NCBI GenBank assembly: GCA_043767025.1 | Contig: JAYUHK010000045.1 | Span: 1-12,457, forward strand | Length of the DNA stretch: 12,457 bases | Origin: JAYUHK01 sp043767025 | GTDB taxonomy: Bacteria > Bacteroidota > Bacteroidia > Chitinophagales > Saprospiraceae | Reading direction: 5' to 3' | Part shown: in pieces, positions 1 through 6,520 of the stretch | Numbering within the stretch: position 1 is the stretch's first letter | Layout of the letters: every line of letters starts with the position of its first letter | Made by a program: the position numbers and the translations under genes | The notes under the pieces: model-generated | What the model was told of the DNA's origin: nothing | What the model saw: only the letters and a program-made list of their open reading frames with translations | The model's database searches: none

Positions 1-10
1 CAAGTATCAT

Positions 11-120
11 TTTATACAATGTGACTGCCTTTTCAGACGTGCCTTGTAGAAATTCAAGTTTTTGCAAAAATACCGTCTGGCGAAGCGAAAACTGTTTGAA
101 GTCTGGCGCAGCCGACGAGT
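11..120. repeat. Long direct repeat, left copy
   Basis: Positions 11-120 match 12347-12456 in the same orientation at about 103 of 110 positions; I see substitutions at 16, 22, 28, 29, 73, 75 and 109 and no gaps. The copy contains two internal echoes of TCTGGCG (76-82 and 102-108), each followed by a GC-rich stretch in otherwise AT-rich non-coding DNA. The left copy runs on into further palindromic sequence, so the true unit may be longer than 110 bp. No ORF of note lies in it. It is probably a member of an interspersed family in this genome, but two copies are all that this window shows. Confidence 0.9.
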
Positions 121-171
121 TTTTTTCGCGCGCCGACGGGATTTTTAAGCAAAAACTTTAGAATTTCTACA
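45..171. repeat. Imperfect terminal inverted repeats bounding a ~127-bp unit
   Basis: The 21-nt arm at 45-65 is complementary to 149-171 apart from a 2-nt insertion (TA) in the right arm. The 83-bp interior is GC-rich for this neighbourhood and has two near-copies of GCCGACG (111-117 and 132-138). A short non-coding unit with terminal inverted repeats resembles a MITE or REP-like element. I saw no clear target-site duplication and no transposase, so the class is an inference. The matching right arm of the second copy would lie beyond the end of the window. Confidence 0.6.
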
Positions 172-189
172 GAGCACTTGATTTTTTTG

Positions 190-219
190 GTTACTTTTTT
201 TATCAAGAAAAAAAGTGAC
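190..219. repeat. 12-bp hairpin, possible terminator
   Basis: Arms 190-201 and 208-219 pair over 12 positions (one G-T wobble at 192/217) around a 6-nt loop. Because the arms are T-rich and A-rich, the structure could act as a weak terminator for a gene to the left of the window. It sits inside a larger dyad in which 172-185 pairs with 241-252 with a 2-nt bulge. It may therefore be part of the repeat element rather than a dedicated terminator. Confidence 0.5.
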
Positions 220-287
220 AAAGGACAAGGAAACTACCACAAAATCAAGCTCAAATGAGCCGATTTAAAATCTTTGCGTAACATCAG

Positions 288-312
288 TAAGTAATTGACA
301 ATCAATTACTTA
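288..312. promoter_or_regulatory. Perfect 10-bp dyad upstream of lipA
   Basis: TAAGTAATTG (288-297) and CAATTACTTA (303-312) form a perfect inverted repeat around ACAAT, ending 76 bp before the lipA start codon. Position and symmetry suit a dimeric regulator's operator, or a hairpin in the lipA leader. There is no following T-run, so it is not a good terminator. No regulator gene is nearby and the site does not match an operator I can name. Confidence 0.45.
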
Positions 313-388
313 TAATATTATAGAGCCACAAATAATTCAGTAAAAATACTTAAAGGAATATTCTGAAGTCATTTTTTTTAAAAAAATT

Positions 389-1261
389 ATGTTTGATTTA
401 CCTGTCGTAGAAGCCCGCGAAGAGCGCAAAAAACGTCCCGACTGGCTTCGTGTCAAGTTGCCGATAGGCGAAAATTATAAAAAAGTGCGCACCCTCGTGG
501 ACAGCCACCAGTTGCATACTATTTGCCAAAGCGGAAACTGCCCCAACATGGGCGAATGTTGGGGCGAAGGAACGGCTACGTTTATGATTTTGGGAAATAC
601 TTGCACCCGCTCTTGCTCTTTTTGCGCCGTCAAAACAGGTCGCCCTACCGAGTACGACCGCGACGAACCCCGCAGAGTCGCCGATGCTATCCGACTGATG
701 CAGGTCAAACACGCCGTCATTACCTCCGTCAATCGCGACGAACTCGCCGACAGAGGTGCGGAAGTTTGGTACGAAACCGTCCGCCTCGTCAAAGAAATCA
801 GCCCAACGACGACCATCGAAACGCTCATTCCCGACGTGCGCGCCACTTGGGACGCTTTGGACAGAATGATTGAAGGCGGGCAAGAAGTCGTTTCTCACAA
901 CATGGAAACCGTCCAACGGCTGTACCGCAAAGTACGTCCGCAAGCGAAATACGAGCGCAGTTTGGAACAAATCCAACGGACAAAAAATGCTGGAAAACGC
1001 ACAAAATCTGGAATTATGGTCGGATTGGGCGAAACGACCGAAGAGGTTTTTGCTGCTATGGACGACCTGCGCGCACACGGCTGCGACGTGCTGACCATCG
1101 GGCAATATCTGCAACCTACCAAAATGCACCTCGAAGTAGCGGAGTTTATTCACCCCAATATTTTTGCGGAATACAAAAAAGTCGGCTTGGAAAAGGGGTT
1201 TTCTTTCGTGGAAAGCGGTCCGCTCGTCCGCTCATCTTACCACGCAGAAAGGCATTTGTGA
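389..1261 (+). CDS. lipA: Lipoyl synthase
   Basis: Radical-SAM enzyme that inserts two sulfurs into protein-bound octanoyl groups to make the lipoyl cofactor of 2-oxoacid dehydrogenases and the glycine cleavage system; cytosolic. All family landmarks are visible in 290 residues, a normal length. The auxiliary 4Fe-4S cysteines are C46, C51 and C57. The radical-SAM CxxxCxxC is C72, C76 and C79. The ITSVNRDEL segment is at 111-119, and the C-terminal RSSYHA (281-286) carries the serine that ligates the auxiliary cluster. The ATG at 389 gives the usual short N-terminal extension before the cluster-binding region. The leader is A-rich with no clear Shine-Dalgarno sequence. No lipB or lplA is adjacent, so octanoyl transfer must be encoded elsewhere. 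The gene converges on mvaD with only 13 bp between the stop codons. Confidence 0.97.
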   Translation: MFDLPVVEAREERKKRPDWLRVKLPIGENYKKVRTLVDSHQLHTICQSGNCPNMGECWGEGTATFMILGNTCTRSCSFCAVKTGRPTEYDRDEPRRVADAIRLMQVKHAVITSVNRDELADRGAEVWYETVRLVKEISPTTTIETLIPDVRATWDALDRMIEGGQEVVSHNMETVQRLYRKVRPQAKYERSLEQIQRTKNAGKRTKSGIMVGLGETTEEVFAAMDDLRAHGCDVLTIGQYLQPTKMHLEVAEFIHPNIFAEYKKVGLEKGFSFVESGPLVRSSYHAERHL

Positions 1262-1274
1262 GTAAATAAAAAAA

Positions 1275-2360
1275 CTACAATTCTATCGGACCTTCTCCCA
1301 CCCAATCGGGTATCGTAAGACCGTCCTGACAGAGCGGCTGCAAATCTTGGACAATGAACTTATCGACATCGGCTTTGATGAAATCTGGATACAAAAGATG
1401 CAAATTCGGACCCGCATCTAACGTAAAATAAAGCGGTTGCTTCGTATCTCGACGGTAATTTTGTATCCGCTCTATCATCGCTAACGTATTGGCTTTCAGC
1501 AAGATATACGGCGGATTGGACGACATCATCAGGGCGTGGAGCGTCAAGGCTTCCGCTTCGGCAAGGATACCAAACTGTTCGGCATCGCCATTTTGAAGCG
1601 CATTGAGGACGTTGGCGAGGCGTTGGTTGGCTTCGCGGTAGCGACTTTCTGCATAAATGTTGCCTTCCATCAGTGCGTGTCCTGCACGGCTCGAAACCGT
1701 TTTTTCGGCACTGCTCGCGATGAGTATCGTGTCGTTGTAGTTTTTAAAAATCGGGTGAATGATGCCCTCGCAGCCAACGGCGTACTCGTCGGAAGAGTCT
1801 TTCACCAAGTCTGTTTTTCCCCAAAGTGCCATCGTGCCGAACACAGAGCGGCAGGCACTTCCCGAACCTAATCGGGCAATGTAAGAGGCTTTTTTTTCAA
1901 AAATAGAATCGTCTTGTAGCGTACCAAACAGGCGGTCTTCGAGCGTGCAAAGCGTGAGTGCCAACGCACTCATAGCGGAAGCCGACGACGCAATGCCCGC
2001 CGAATGTGGGAAAGAATTGCTGCTGTGAATGGCTAAATGAAACTGGCGCAAAAACGGAAATATCTCATTCAAACTCTCCAAAAAAGTAACTATCTTTTGT
2101 CGAAATTTTTCGTTGGGTTTTCCCTCAAAAAAAAATTCTACATCGACTGTTTCGCCAGCTTCTGTTTTTGGAAAATACTCCAACATTGTTTCCGAAAAAC
2201 AGCCGTTGAGCGTAAAGCTGATAGACGGATTGCGGGGCAGCTGCAAGCCGTGTTTTCCCCAATATTTTACGATAGCGATATTGGACGGGCTGCGCCAAAC
2301 GATGTTGCCTTCGGCAGCGTCGGCTGGGTGTTGGAGAAGAAGTTCGGCGTTTTGGTACAT
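1275..2360 (-). CDS. mvaD: Diphosphomevalonate decarboxylase (GHMP family)
   Basis: Predicted ATP-dependent decarboxylase of the mevalonate pathway, converting mevalonate diphosphate to isopentenyl diphosphate; cytosolic, 361 residues. Family motifs are intact: SPSNIAIVKYWGK at 24-36 (with the active-site lysine K32), the GHMP phosphate-binding loop SFPHSAGIASSASA at 116-129, GSGSACRS at 165-172, and TLDAGPN at 313-319 containing the catalytic aspartate D315. The start ATG lies 3 bp after the serC stop codon, which supports co-transcription and probably translational coupling. The family also contains enzymes acting on monophosphorylated mevalonate, so exact substrate specificity is inferred from overall fit. 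No other mevalonate-pathway gene is in the window. An isoprenoid product would also feed polyprenyl phosphate synthesis, used by the WecA-like enzyme further right. Confidence 0.93.
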   Translation of the reverse strand: MYQNAELLLQHPADAAEGNIVWRSPSNIAIVKYWGKHGLQLPRNPSISFTLNGCFSETMLEYFPKTEAGETVDVEFFFEGKPNEKFRQKIVTFLESLNEIFPFLRQFHLAIHSSNSFPHSAGIASSASAMSALALTLCTLEDRLFGTLQDDSIFEKKASYIARLGSGSACRSVFGTMALWGKTDLVKDSSDEYAVGCEGIIHPIFKNYNDTILIASSAEKTVSSRAGHALMEGNIYAESRYREANQRLANVLNALQNGDAEQFGILAEAEALTLHALMMSSNPPYILLKANTLAMIERIQNYRRDTKQPLYFTLDAGPNLHLLYPDFIKADVDKFIVQDLQPLCQDGLTIPDWVGEGPIEL

Positions 2361-2363
2361 ATT

Positions 2364-3446
2364 TTAGCCCTTTTTTTGTTCAAAATCCTGCATAATCGCC
2401 ACCAAAGTTTCTACGCTTTCGGTAGGCATGGCGTTGTAAATAGAGGCGCGGAAGCCGCCCACGGAGCGATGTCCTTTGAGTTCGATGCAGCCCGCCGCCT
2501 TGCAAGCGTCCAAAAATGCTGCATCTCGCTCGGCATTTTTTAGGACAAAACAGACGTTCATCAAAGATCTATCCGCCGTCGCCGTAGTGCCTTCAAACAA
2601 GCTGTTGCGGTCTATTTCGCGGTACAAAAGTTCGGCTTTTTCTTGGTTGTGCTGCTGGATAGCTGCCAGTCCGCCCAATTTTTTGAGCCAACGCAAAGTC
2701 AGCATACTGACATAGATCGGAAACACAGGCGGCGTGTTGAACATAGAGCCTTCTTTGAGATGCGTTTCGTAATTCTGCATCAAAGGCAGCACTCGCTTGG
2801 CTTTTCCTGTGGCTAAAAGATCTTTGCGGACGATTACGACGGTCACGCCTGCTGGACCCAGATTTTTTTGCGCCCCTGCGTATATCAGACCGTAGCGGTC
2901 AATGTGTTCGACGGGGCGGCTCAAAAAATCGGAGGACATATCGCAGACCAACGGCACGCCGTGAGCGTCGGGAGTCCAGTGATATTCAGTGCCGAAAATA
3001 GTGTTGTTGCTCGTAAAATGAAAGTATTTCAGCTCCTTCGGAATGTCATAACCCGTAGGAATAAAGTTAAAATTTGCATCTTTGGACGATGCCAAAACGC
3101 TCACATTGCCGTATAATTTCGCTTCTTTGATGGCTTTGTCTGACCAAGTTCCCGTGTTGGAGTAGCCTGCGGTTTCGTGGGCATCTAAAAAATTGGCTGG
3201 CACCATGTAGAACTGCGAACTTGCGCCACCCGAAAGAAACAGTACTTCAAAATCGTCGCTCAAGCCCATCAATTCTTTGATGAGCGCGCTGGTTTCGTCC
3301 ATTACGGACATAAAAGCGGCACTTCGGTGCGATATTTCGAGGATGCTCAAGCTCGAGCCGTTGAAATCTACGACTGCTTTGGCTGCTTCTGCCATCACTT
3401 CGGCGGGCAAAATAGCGGGACCTGCGCTAAAATTATGTTTTTTCAT
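2364..3446 (-). CDS. serC: Phosphoserine aminotransferase
   Basis: PLP-dependent class V aminotransferase that converts 3-phosphohydroxypyruvate and glutamate to phosphoserine in serine biosynthesis, and also serves pyridoxal phosphate synthesis in some bacteria. The 360-residue length is normal. The N-terminal NFSAGPAILP (5-14), the EISHRSAAF segment (37-45), the LSGGASSQF phosphate/cofactor loop (71-79) and the PLP lysine K194 in YAGAQKNLGPAG (189-200) are all present. The ATG at 3446 is preceded by a good Bacteroidota -7 element at 3477-3484. It is followed after 3 bp by mvaD. The serA gene that often accompanies serC is not here, and I see no metabolic reason for the pairing with mvaD beyond shared transcription. 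Confidence 0.97.
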   Translation of the reverse strand: MKKHNFSAGPAILPAEVMAEAAKAVVDFNGSSLSILEISHRSAAFMSVMDETSALIKELMGLSDDFEVLFLSGGASSQFYMVPANFLDAHETAGYSNTGTWSDKAIKEAKLYGNVSVLASSKDANFNFIPTGYDIPKELKYFHFTSNNTIFGTEYHWTPDAHGVPLVCDMSSDFLSRPVEHIDRYGLIYAGAQKNLGPAGVTVVIVRKDLLATGKAKRVLPLMQNYETHLKEGSMFNTPPVFPIYVSMLTLRWLKKLGGLAAIQQHNQEKAELLYREIDRNSLFEGTTATADRSLMNVCFVLKNAERDAAFLDACKAAGCIELKGHRSVGGFRASIYNAMPTESVETLVAIMQDFEQKKG

Positions 3447-3476
3447 AAATGAACTGTTTTAATTGATATTGTGGCA

Positions 3477-3484
3477 CAAAGATA
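3477..3484 (-). promoter_or_regulatory. Bacteroidota -7 promoter element for serC-mvaD
   Basis: On the minus strand this reads TATCTTTG, a full match to the Bacteroidota -7 consensus TAnnTTTG, about 30 bp upstream of the serC ATG. A TTTG lies about 25 bp further upstream, a little farther than the usual ~20-bp spacing, so the -33 element is not convincing. The position implies a short leader of roughly 25 nt and means serC-mvaD can be transcribed independently of the DUF2079 gene upstream. Confidence 0.6.
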
Positions 3485-3521
3485 CGAATTTGGGCATTAA
3501 TTTTGCTCGCAAACGCCGCGT

Positions 3522-4979
3522 TTAATTCTTTTTGAACAATAAAATTCCATTTTTGTTAAAAATTTCCTTAAAATTAGCATCGGTTTTGACGGCGTGAATC
3601 GCTTTGACGAAGTCGGCTTTGTTGGGAATTGGATAATTGGAGTAGATAGAATCCTTCTGGTTGAGGAGTATAAAGTTGGCGGCAGCGATGCGCGGAAAAC
3701 AGTAGGCGGAATCTCTAAACGCGATGTGAGCCGTGATTAAATTGCTGGCAGAAACACTGGCATTGCTCGGAATTAGGGCAATGGCAGCATTCAATTCGTC
3801 CAAATTATCTCGCCGATGATAGTATTCTGACTTAAAAATTCGGTTAAACTTTGAGCCGTCGTGCAAATCATTTTTGAAGAGTACGACCATATTCATCGTA
3901 AGGAACAATGCGCCGAGCAGCAGTTGATATTTTGGACGAGCGATATCCGCCAAACATTCTACGGTGACAATAGGCAACACGACGGCAAACATAATGTTGT
4001 AATGGTTCATATTGCCCCAAAGCGACCAACTATCGGACAGACAGTTGATAAAAAAAGTGGGCAGAACAAAAAGAATGTAGCGCGGTCGGAGCAAAGTAAG
4101 GTAGCCGCCAGTGAGGAAAAAAAACGCCCATTTCATTTTTTTTTCGTAATTATCGAACATCAGATGAGCGGGCTGCGACGGATTTTTGAGGCAATTCCAG
4201 AGTACTTCGGGGACATTCTTCCCCAAATGGTCGAATCGCCACGCCGCATATCCTTGCGGAATAGAACTCAATTTGGGAATCACGACGTAGTGCGCAAAAA
4301 CAAAATACAACACAGAAGCCAACAAAAAACCAACTGCCAGCCGTTGGTTGGGCTTTCCGAACGAAAAAATGACGAGTGAAAAAGCAATCGCTGTGCCGTG
4401 AATCGCCAAATCGTCGCGAGCCGCTAAAAACAGCGCGCAAAAAACCGCGAAATACGTCGCTTGATTTTTATCAAAAAAATACATTATCCAAGGCAGCAAC
4501 ACAATCCCGTACACATTGTCGTGAGCGTCAAAAGTGATGGCTGCCGTGAGTGCGTAATGCGTGAAAAATAAAGCGACCGCAAGGAGTGCCAACTCCTTTT
4601 TTTGAGTTTTAAAATTGGCGTACAGCAGCAAGCCCCACGCGCCAAATAAAATATACAGAAGTTGGGCAACTAAAATGCCATAACTTCCAAACACCCAATA
4701 TAATTGGCTGTTCAGAGGCATCAACAGCGTGATATGGTCGCCAAAACAATGGTGCAAGTCATATTGTTGATTCCACAGCGTGCTGCTTGGAGTCCGAAAA
4801 TGCGCCCATTTATACATCAACTGGTTGTGGAAGCCCAAATCCATGTTGCTCGAAAAAAATTGCAGATGTGTCTGTAAAGATTGGGCAAAATAAATCAACA
4901 CAAAACAAAAACACAACAAACCAAACACTGTGTAGGTTTGCTTGGAACTTTCTTTTGTCGGTTTACCTAAAATATCCAT
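3522..4979 (-). CDS. DUF2079 polytopic membrane protein
   Basis: A 485-residue integral membrane protein of the DUF2079 family, whose function is not established; the fold is thought to be related to GT-C type membrane glycosyltransferases. An N-terminal membrane segment (about 18-34) leads to the family signature MDLGFHNQ (46-53), then HITLLMPL (82-89). Further hydrophobic segments follow around 98-121, 128-148, 157-169, 174-187, 196-206, 213-234, 284-311 and 328-344. Other family-like features are FDAHD (150-154), ARDDLAIHG (187-195) and NHYNIMFAVVLP (325-336). The C-terminal ~95 residues (RRDNLDELNAAIALIP onward) are soluble, also typical of the family. The acidic residues D47 and D189/D190 are candidates for catalysis if it is a transferase, but this is inference. 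It is transcribed toward serC with a 75-bp spacer that has its own promoter-like site. Confidence 0.85.
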   Translation of the reverse strand: MDILGKPTKESSKQTYTVFGLLCFCFVLIYFAQSLQTHLQFFSSNMDLGFHNQLMYKWAHFRTPSSTLWNQQYDLHHCFGDHITLLMPLNSQLYWVFGSYGILVAQLLYILFGAWGLLLYANFKTQKKELALLAVALFFTHYALTAAITFDAHDNVYGIVLLPWIMYFFDKNQATYFAVFCALFLAARDDLAIHGTAIAFSLVIFSFGKPNQRLAVGFLLASVLYFVFAHYVVIPKLSSIPQGYAAWRFDHLGKNVPEVLWNCLKNPSQPAHLMFDNYEKKMKWAFFFLTGGYLTLLRPRYILFVLPTFFINCLSDSWSLWGNMNHYNIMFAVVLPIVTVECLADIARPKYQLLLGALFLTMNMVVLFKNDLHDGSKFNRIFKSEYYHRRDNLDELNAAIALIPSNASVSASNLITAHIAFRDSAYCFPRIAAANFILLNQKDSIYSNYPIPNKADFVKAIHAVKTDANFKEIFNKNGILLFKKN

Positions 4980-5071
4980 CGGCTATTTTTACTTTTTTTT
5001 ACACCTAAATAATGAAGGAAGTGGGGAGTTCGACCAGCTACACTTTTTAGAAAATACTATTTATTCGACGG

Positions 5072-5079
5072 CAAAAATA
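5072..5079 (-). promoter_or_regulatory. Candidate -7 element for the DUF2079 gene
   Basis: The minus strand reads TATTTTTG, matching TAnnTTTG, about 93 bp upstream of the DUF2079 start. No TTTG is found at the expected -33 position, so support is partial. The 284-bp divergent spacer (4980-5263) must also hold the promoter of the plus-strand hydrolase. For that I found only a 6-bp hairpin (5199-5204 with 5216-5221, one wobble) and no convincing -7 match. Confidence 0.35.
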
Positions 5080-5263
5080 GTTATTTTGAAGGTATTTGCA
5101 GCAGAGTTGAAACAATAATCGGTATTGCCGTACTTCGCATGATTTTTTTAGCAAATCCTAAAAACTATTTTGTGTGAGAAGTGTTATTCGTTGCGCTCGT
5201 GTGGGCTTTTTTTGTCCGCACAAACGCATAATTTTACCAGCTCAAAGAGCATAAATACAGCAA

Positions 5264-5908
5264 ATGGCGACTGTCCAATCATTTATTTTCAATCCGTTTT
5301 CGGAGAATACTTACGTCGTCTATGACGAAACTTTGGAAGCCGTCATCGTGGATCCGGGTTGTTTTACGAAATCAGAAAAGCAAGAACTTTCCGATTTTAT
5401 CAGCCATCAGCAGTTGCGTCCGGTGCGTTTGCTCAACACGCACTGCCATCTCGACCACGTTTTTGGCAACCGCTATGTGTTTGAAAAATACGGCTTGCTG
5501 CCCGAGATTCACGAGGGCGAGTTGGCTGTGTTGGAGGCTTTTGTGGGCGTGGCGCGCCAGTACGGGTTTCCGATAAAGGAAACTTCGCCGACTCCCGAGA
5601 AGTTCATAGCGCAAGGCGAACTTATCGGCTTCGGCAGCACCGTTTTGGAGTCGCTCTTTACGCCCGGTCATTCGCCCGCCAGTTTGTCGTTTTATTGCGA
5701 AGCGTCGCAGTTTATTCTTTCGGGTGATGTGCTGTTTCGAGAGAGCATTGGGCGGACGGATTTGCCCGGCGGCAACCACAAACTCTTACTCCAATCTATT
5801 CGTAATCAGCTTTTTACGCTGCCCGACGAGATAAAAGTTTATTCGGGACACGGCGAACCCACCAATATCGGCTACGAGCGGCTGCACAATCCTTTTTTAA
5901 AACATTGA
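5264..5908 (+). CDS. MBL-fold metallo-hydrolase, glyoxalase II-like
   Basis: A 214-residue, cytosolic metallo-beta-lactamase-fold hydrolase. The metal-binding set is complete: THCHLDH at 59-65 (H60, H62, D64, H65), H136 in TPGHSPAS, D155 in LSGDVLF, and H196 in YSGHGEPT. The GRTDLPGG segment (163-170) and the overall length match short glyoxalase II-like proteins (YcbL type) that lack the C-terminal glutathione-thioester-binding helical domain of true GloB. A thioesterase or related hydrolase activity is likely, but the substrate cannot be read from the sequence. It is transcribed alone, divergently from the DUF2079 gene, and is followed by two small hairpins. The ATG at 5264 is the natural start, placing the first beta strand (SFIFNPFSENTYVV) as in homologues. 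Confidence 0.92.
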   Translation: MATVQSFIFNPFSENTYVVYDETLEAVIVDPGCFTKSEKQELSDFISHQQLRPVRLLNTHCHLDHVFGNRYVFEKYGLLPEIHEGELAVLEAFVGVARQYGFPIKETSPTPEKFIAQGELIGFGSTVLESLFTPGHSPASLSFYCEASQFILSGDVLFRESIGRTDLPGGNHKLLLQSIRNQLFTLPDEIKVYSGHGEPTNIGYERLHNPFLKH

Positions 5909-5925
5909 TTATGAATGGAAAACAT

Positions 5926-5978
5926 ATAATTGTTTCAATTATTTGAATATATTTTTAAAAATACCCTTTTTAGGGTAT
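5926..5978 (+). terminator. Tandem AT-rich hairpins after the hydrolase gene
   Basis: The first hairpin is perfect over 7 bp (ATAATTG 5926-5932, loop TTT, CAATTAT 5936-5942), 17 nt after the stop codon. The second pairs ATACCC (5961-5966) with GGGTAT (5973-5978) and can be extended outward by T5952-T5956 with A5979-A5983 across a 4-nt bulge. Neither has a classic U-tract immediately after it, so termination is plausible rather than certain. Confidence 0.4.
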
Positions 5979-6209
5979 AAAAATAGTTGCGTGCTTTTAT
6001 AATTTTGTTCCGAAACCCAATTAAACAAGTAAAACAAAACAGATAGAACAACATGAAGCAAAGATTCCTCAACGGTGCAAGATACTGCCACGACAAGAAG
6101 GCTACGTTTTAAGTTTTTCATACGGTCGTTGGAGCAATCCTATCTTTTTGCACTTTTTTATAATCCTTTTTTATTTTGAACATATTTTTGGAGCGTTTTG
6201 TGACCAAAA

Positions 6210-6296
6210 ATGAAGTTTTACGTCAATAATATTCTTCTATGCGCTTTTTCGTTGCTGTTGGTAAGCCAGCCACGATTTTTGGGCGCAGAAAAATAG
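6210..6296 (+). pseudogene. 28-codon signal-peptide-like ORF, possible gene remnant
   Basis: The frame opens at ATG 6210 and encodes MKFYVNNILLCAFSLLLVSQ followed by PRFLGAEK and a TAG stop. It has a basic N-terminus, a hydrophobic core of about 11 residues and a plausible GA cleavage zone, as in a secretory signal. Past the stop the frame stays open for 15 more codons before TAA. It could be the 5' stub of a decayed secreted-protein gene, a tiny leader ORF, or chance. No homologous downstream protein is visible. Confidence 0.25.
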
Positions 6297-6450
6297 GAAT
6301 ATTTTTCTCCACAAAGACTCCGAAGTAATCACTCTTTTCAGTAAAATCAATGTTTTGTAAGTTGAATTGAAATTTATTCAACTATCATTTTTTGGTGTTC
6401 TTTATTCGGTAATTTTCCGGATAATGGTCGCTTTTTTGTTTGTTAATACG

Positions 6451-6470
6451 ATAAATAAGAAATTATTTAT
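6451..6470. promoter_or_regulatory. Perfect 8-bp dyad in the promoter zone of the secreted-protein gene
   Basis: ATAAATAA (6451-6458) and TTATTTAT (6463-6470) form a perfect inverted repeat around GAAA, ending 50 bp before the ATG at 6521. A TTTG at 6439-6442 lies 21 bp before TATTTATT (6464-6471), a spacing suited to the Bacteroidota -33/-7 pair, but the -7 match has two deviations. The dyad could be an operator overlapping that promoter. AT-rich dyads also arise by chance. Confidence 0.3.
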
Positions 6471-6520
6471 TCATTTATAATGTGTGTATTTTTTTAATTA
6501 ATCTTAAACTTAACTGTCAG

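Larger units (their letters stand above)
5979..6520. other. Gene-poor AT-rich spacer before the secreted-protein gene
   Basis: Together with the hairpins just left of it, this makes a 612-bp gap. I find no RNA gene and no convincing full-length CDS. Contents: a minus-strand frame of 60 codons starting at 6121 without family resemblance, a 28-codon plus-strand signal-peptide-like frame at 6210-6296, and a perfect dyad at 6451-6470. It presumably carries the promoter and leader of the large secreted-protein gene and may contain decayed coding sequence. Confidence 0.6.

Noticed and set aside
295..323. TTGACA and TTATAG separated by 17 bp, resembling a sigma-70 promoter before lipA
   Set aside because: Bacteroidota primary sigma factors use TTTG/TAnnTTTG elements, and the TTGACA falls inside the perfect dyad, so the match is probably incidental.
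398..1153. A 251-codon open frame on the minus strand within lipA
   Set aside because: It is fully overlapped by the clear lipA coding sequence with intact iron-sulfur motifs, and its translation has no family resemblance; it reflects codon usage of lipA.
5939..6121. 60-codon minus-strand ORF with a hydrophobic stretch
   Set aside because: No family resemblance, no promoter-like element that I could find, and its end overlaps the hairpins after the hydrolase gene; AT-rich DNA easily yields such frames. Not excluded, but not supported.
6482..6520. Upstream GTG start giving the secreted protein 13 extra residues
   Set aside because: The extension would precede a complete signal peptide that begins at ATG 6521, and its residues are not signal-like; the GTG lies within the probable leader.
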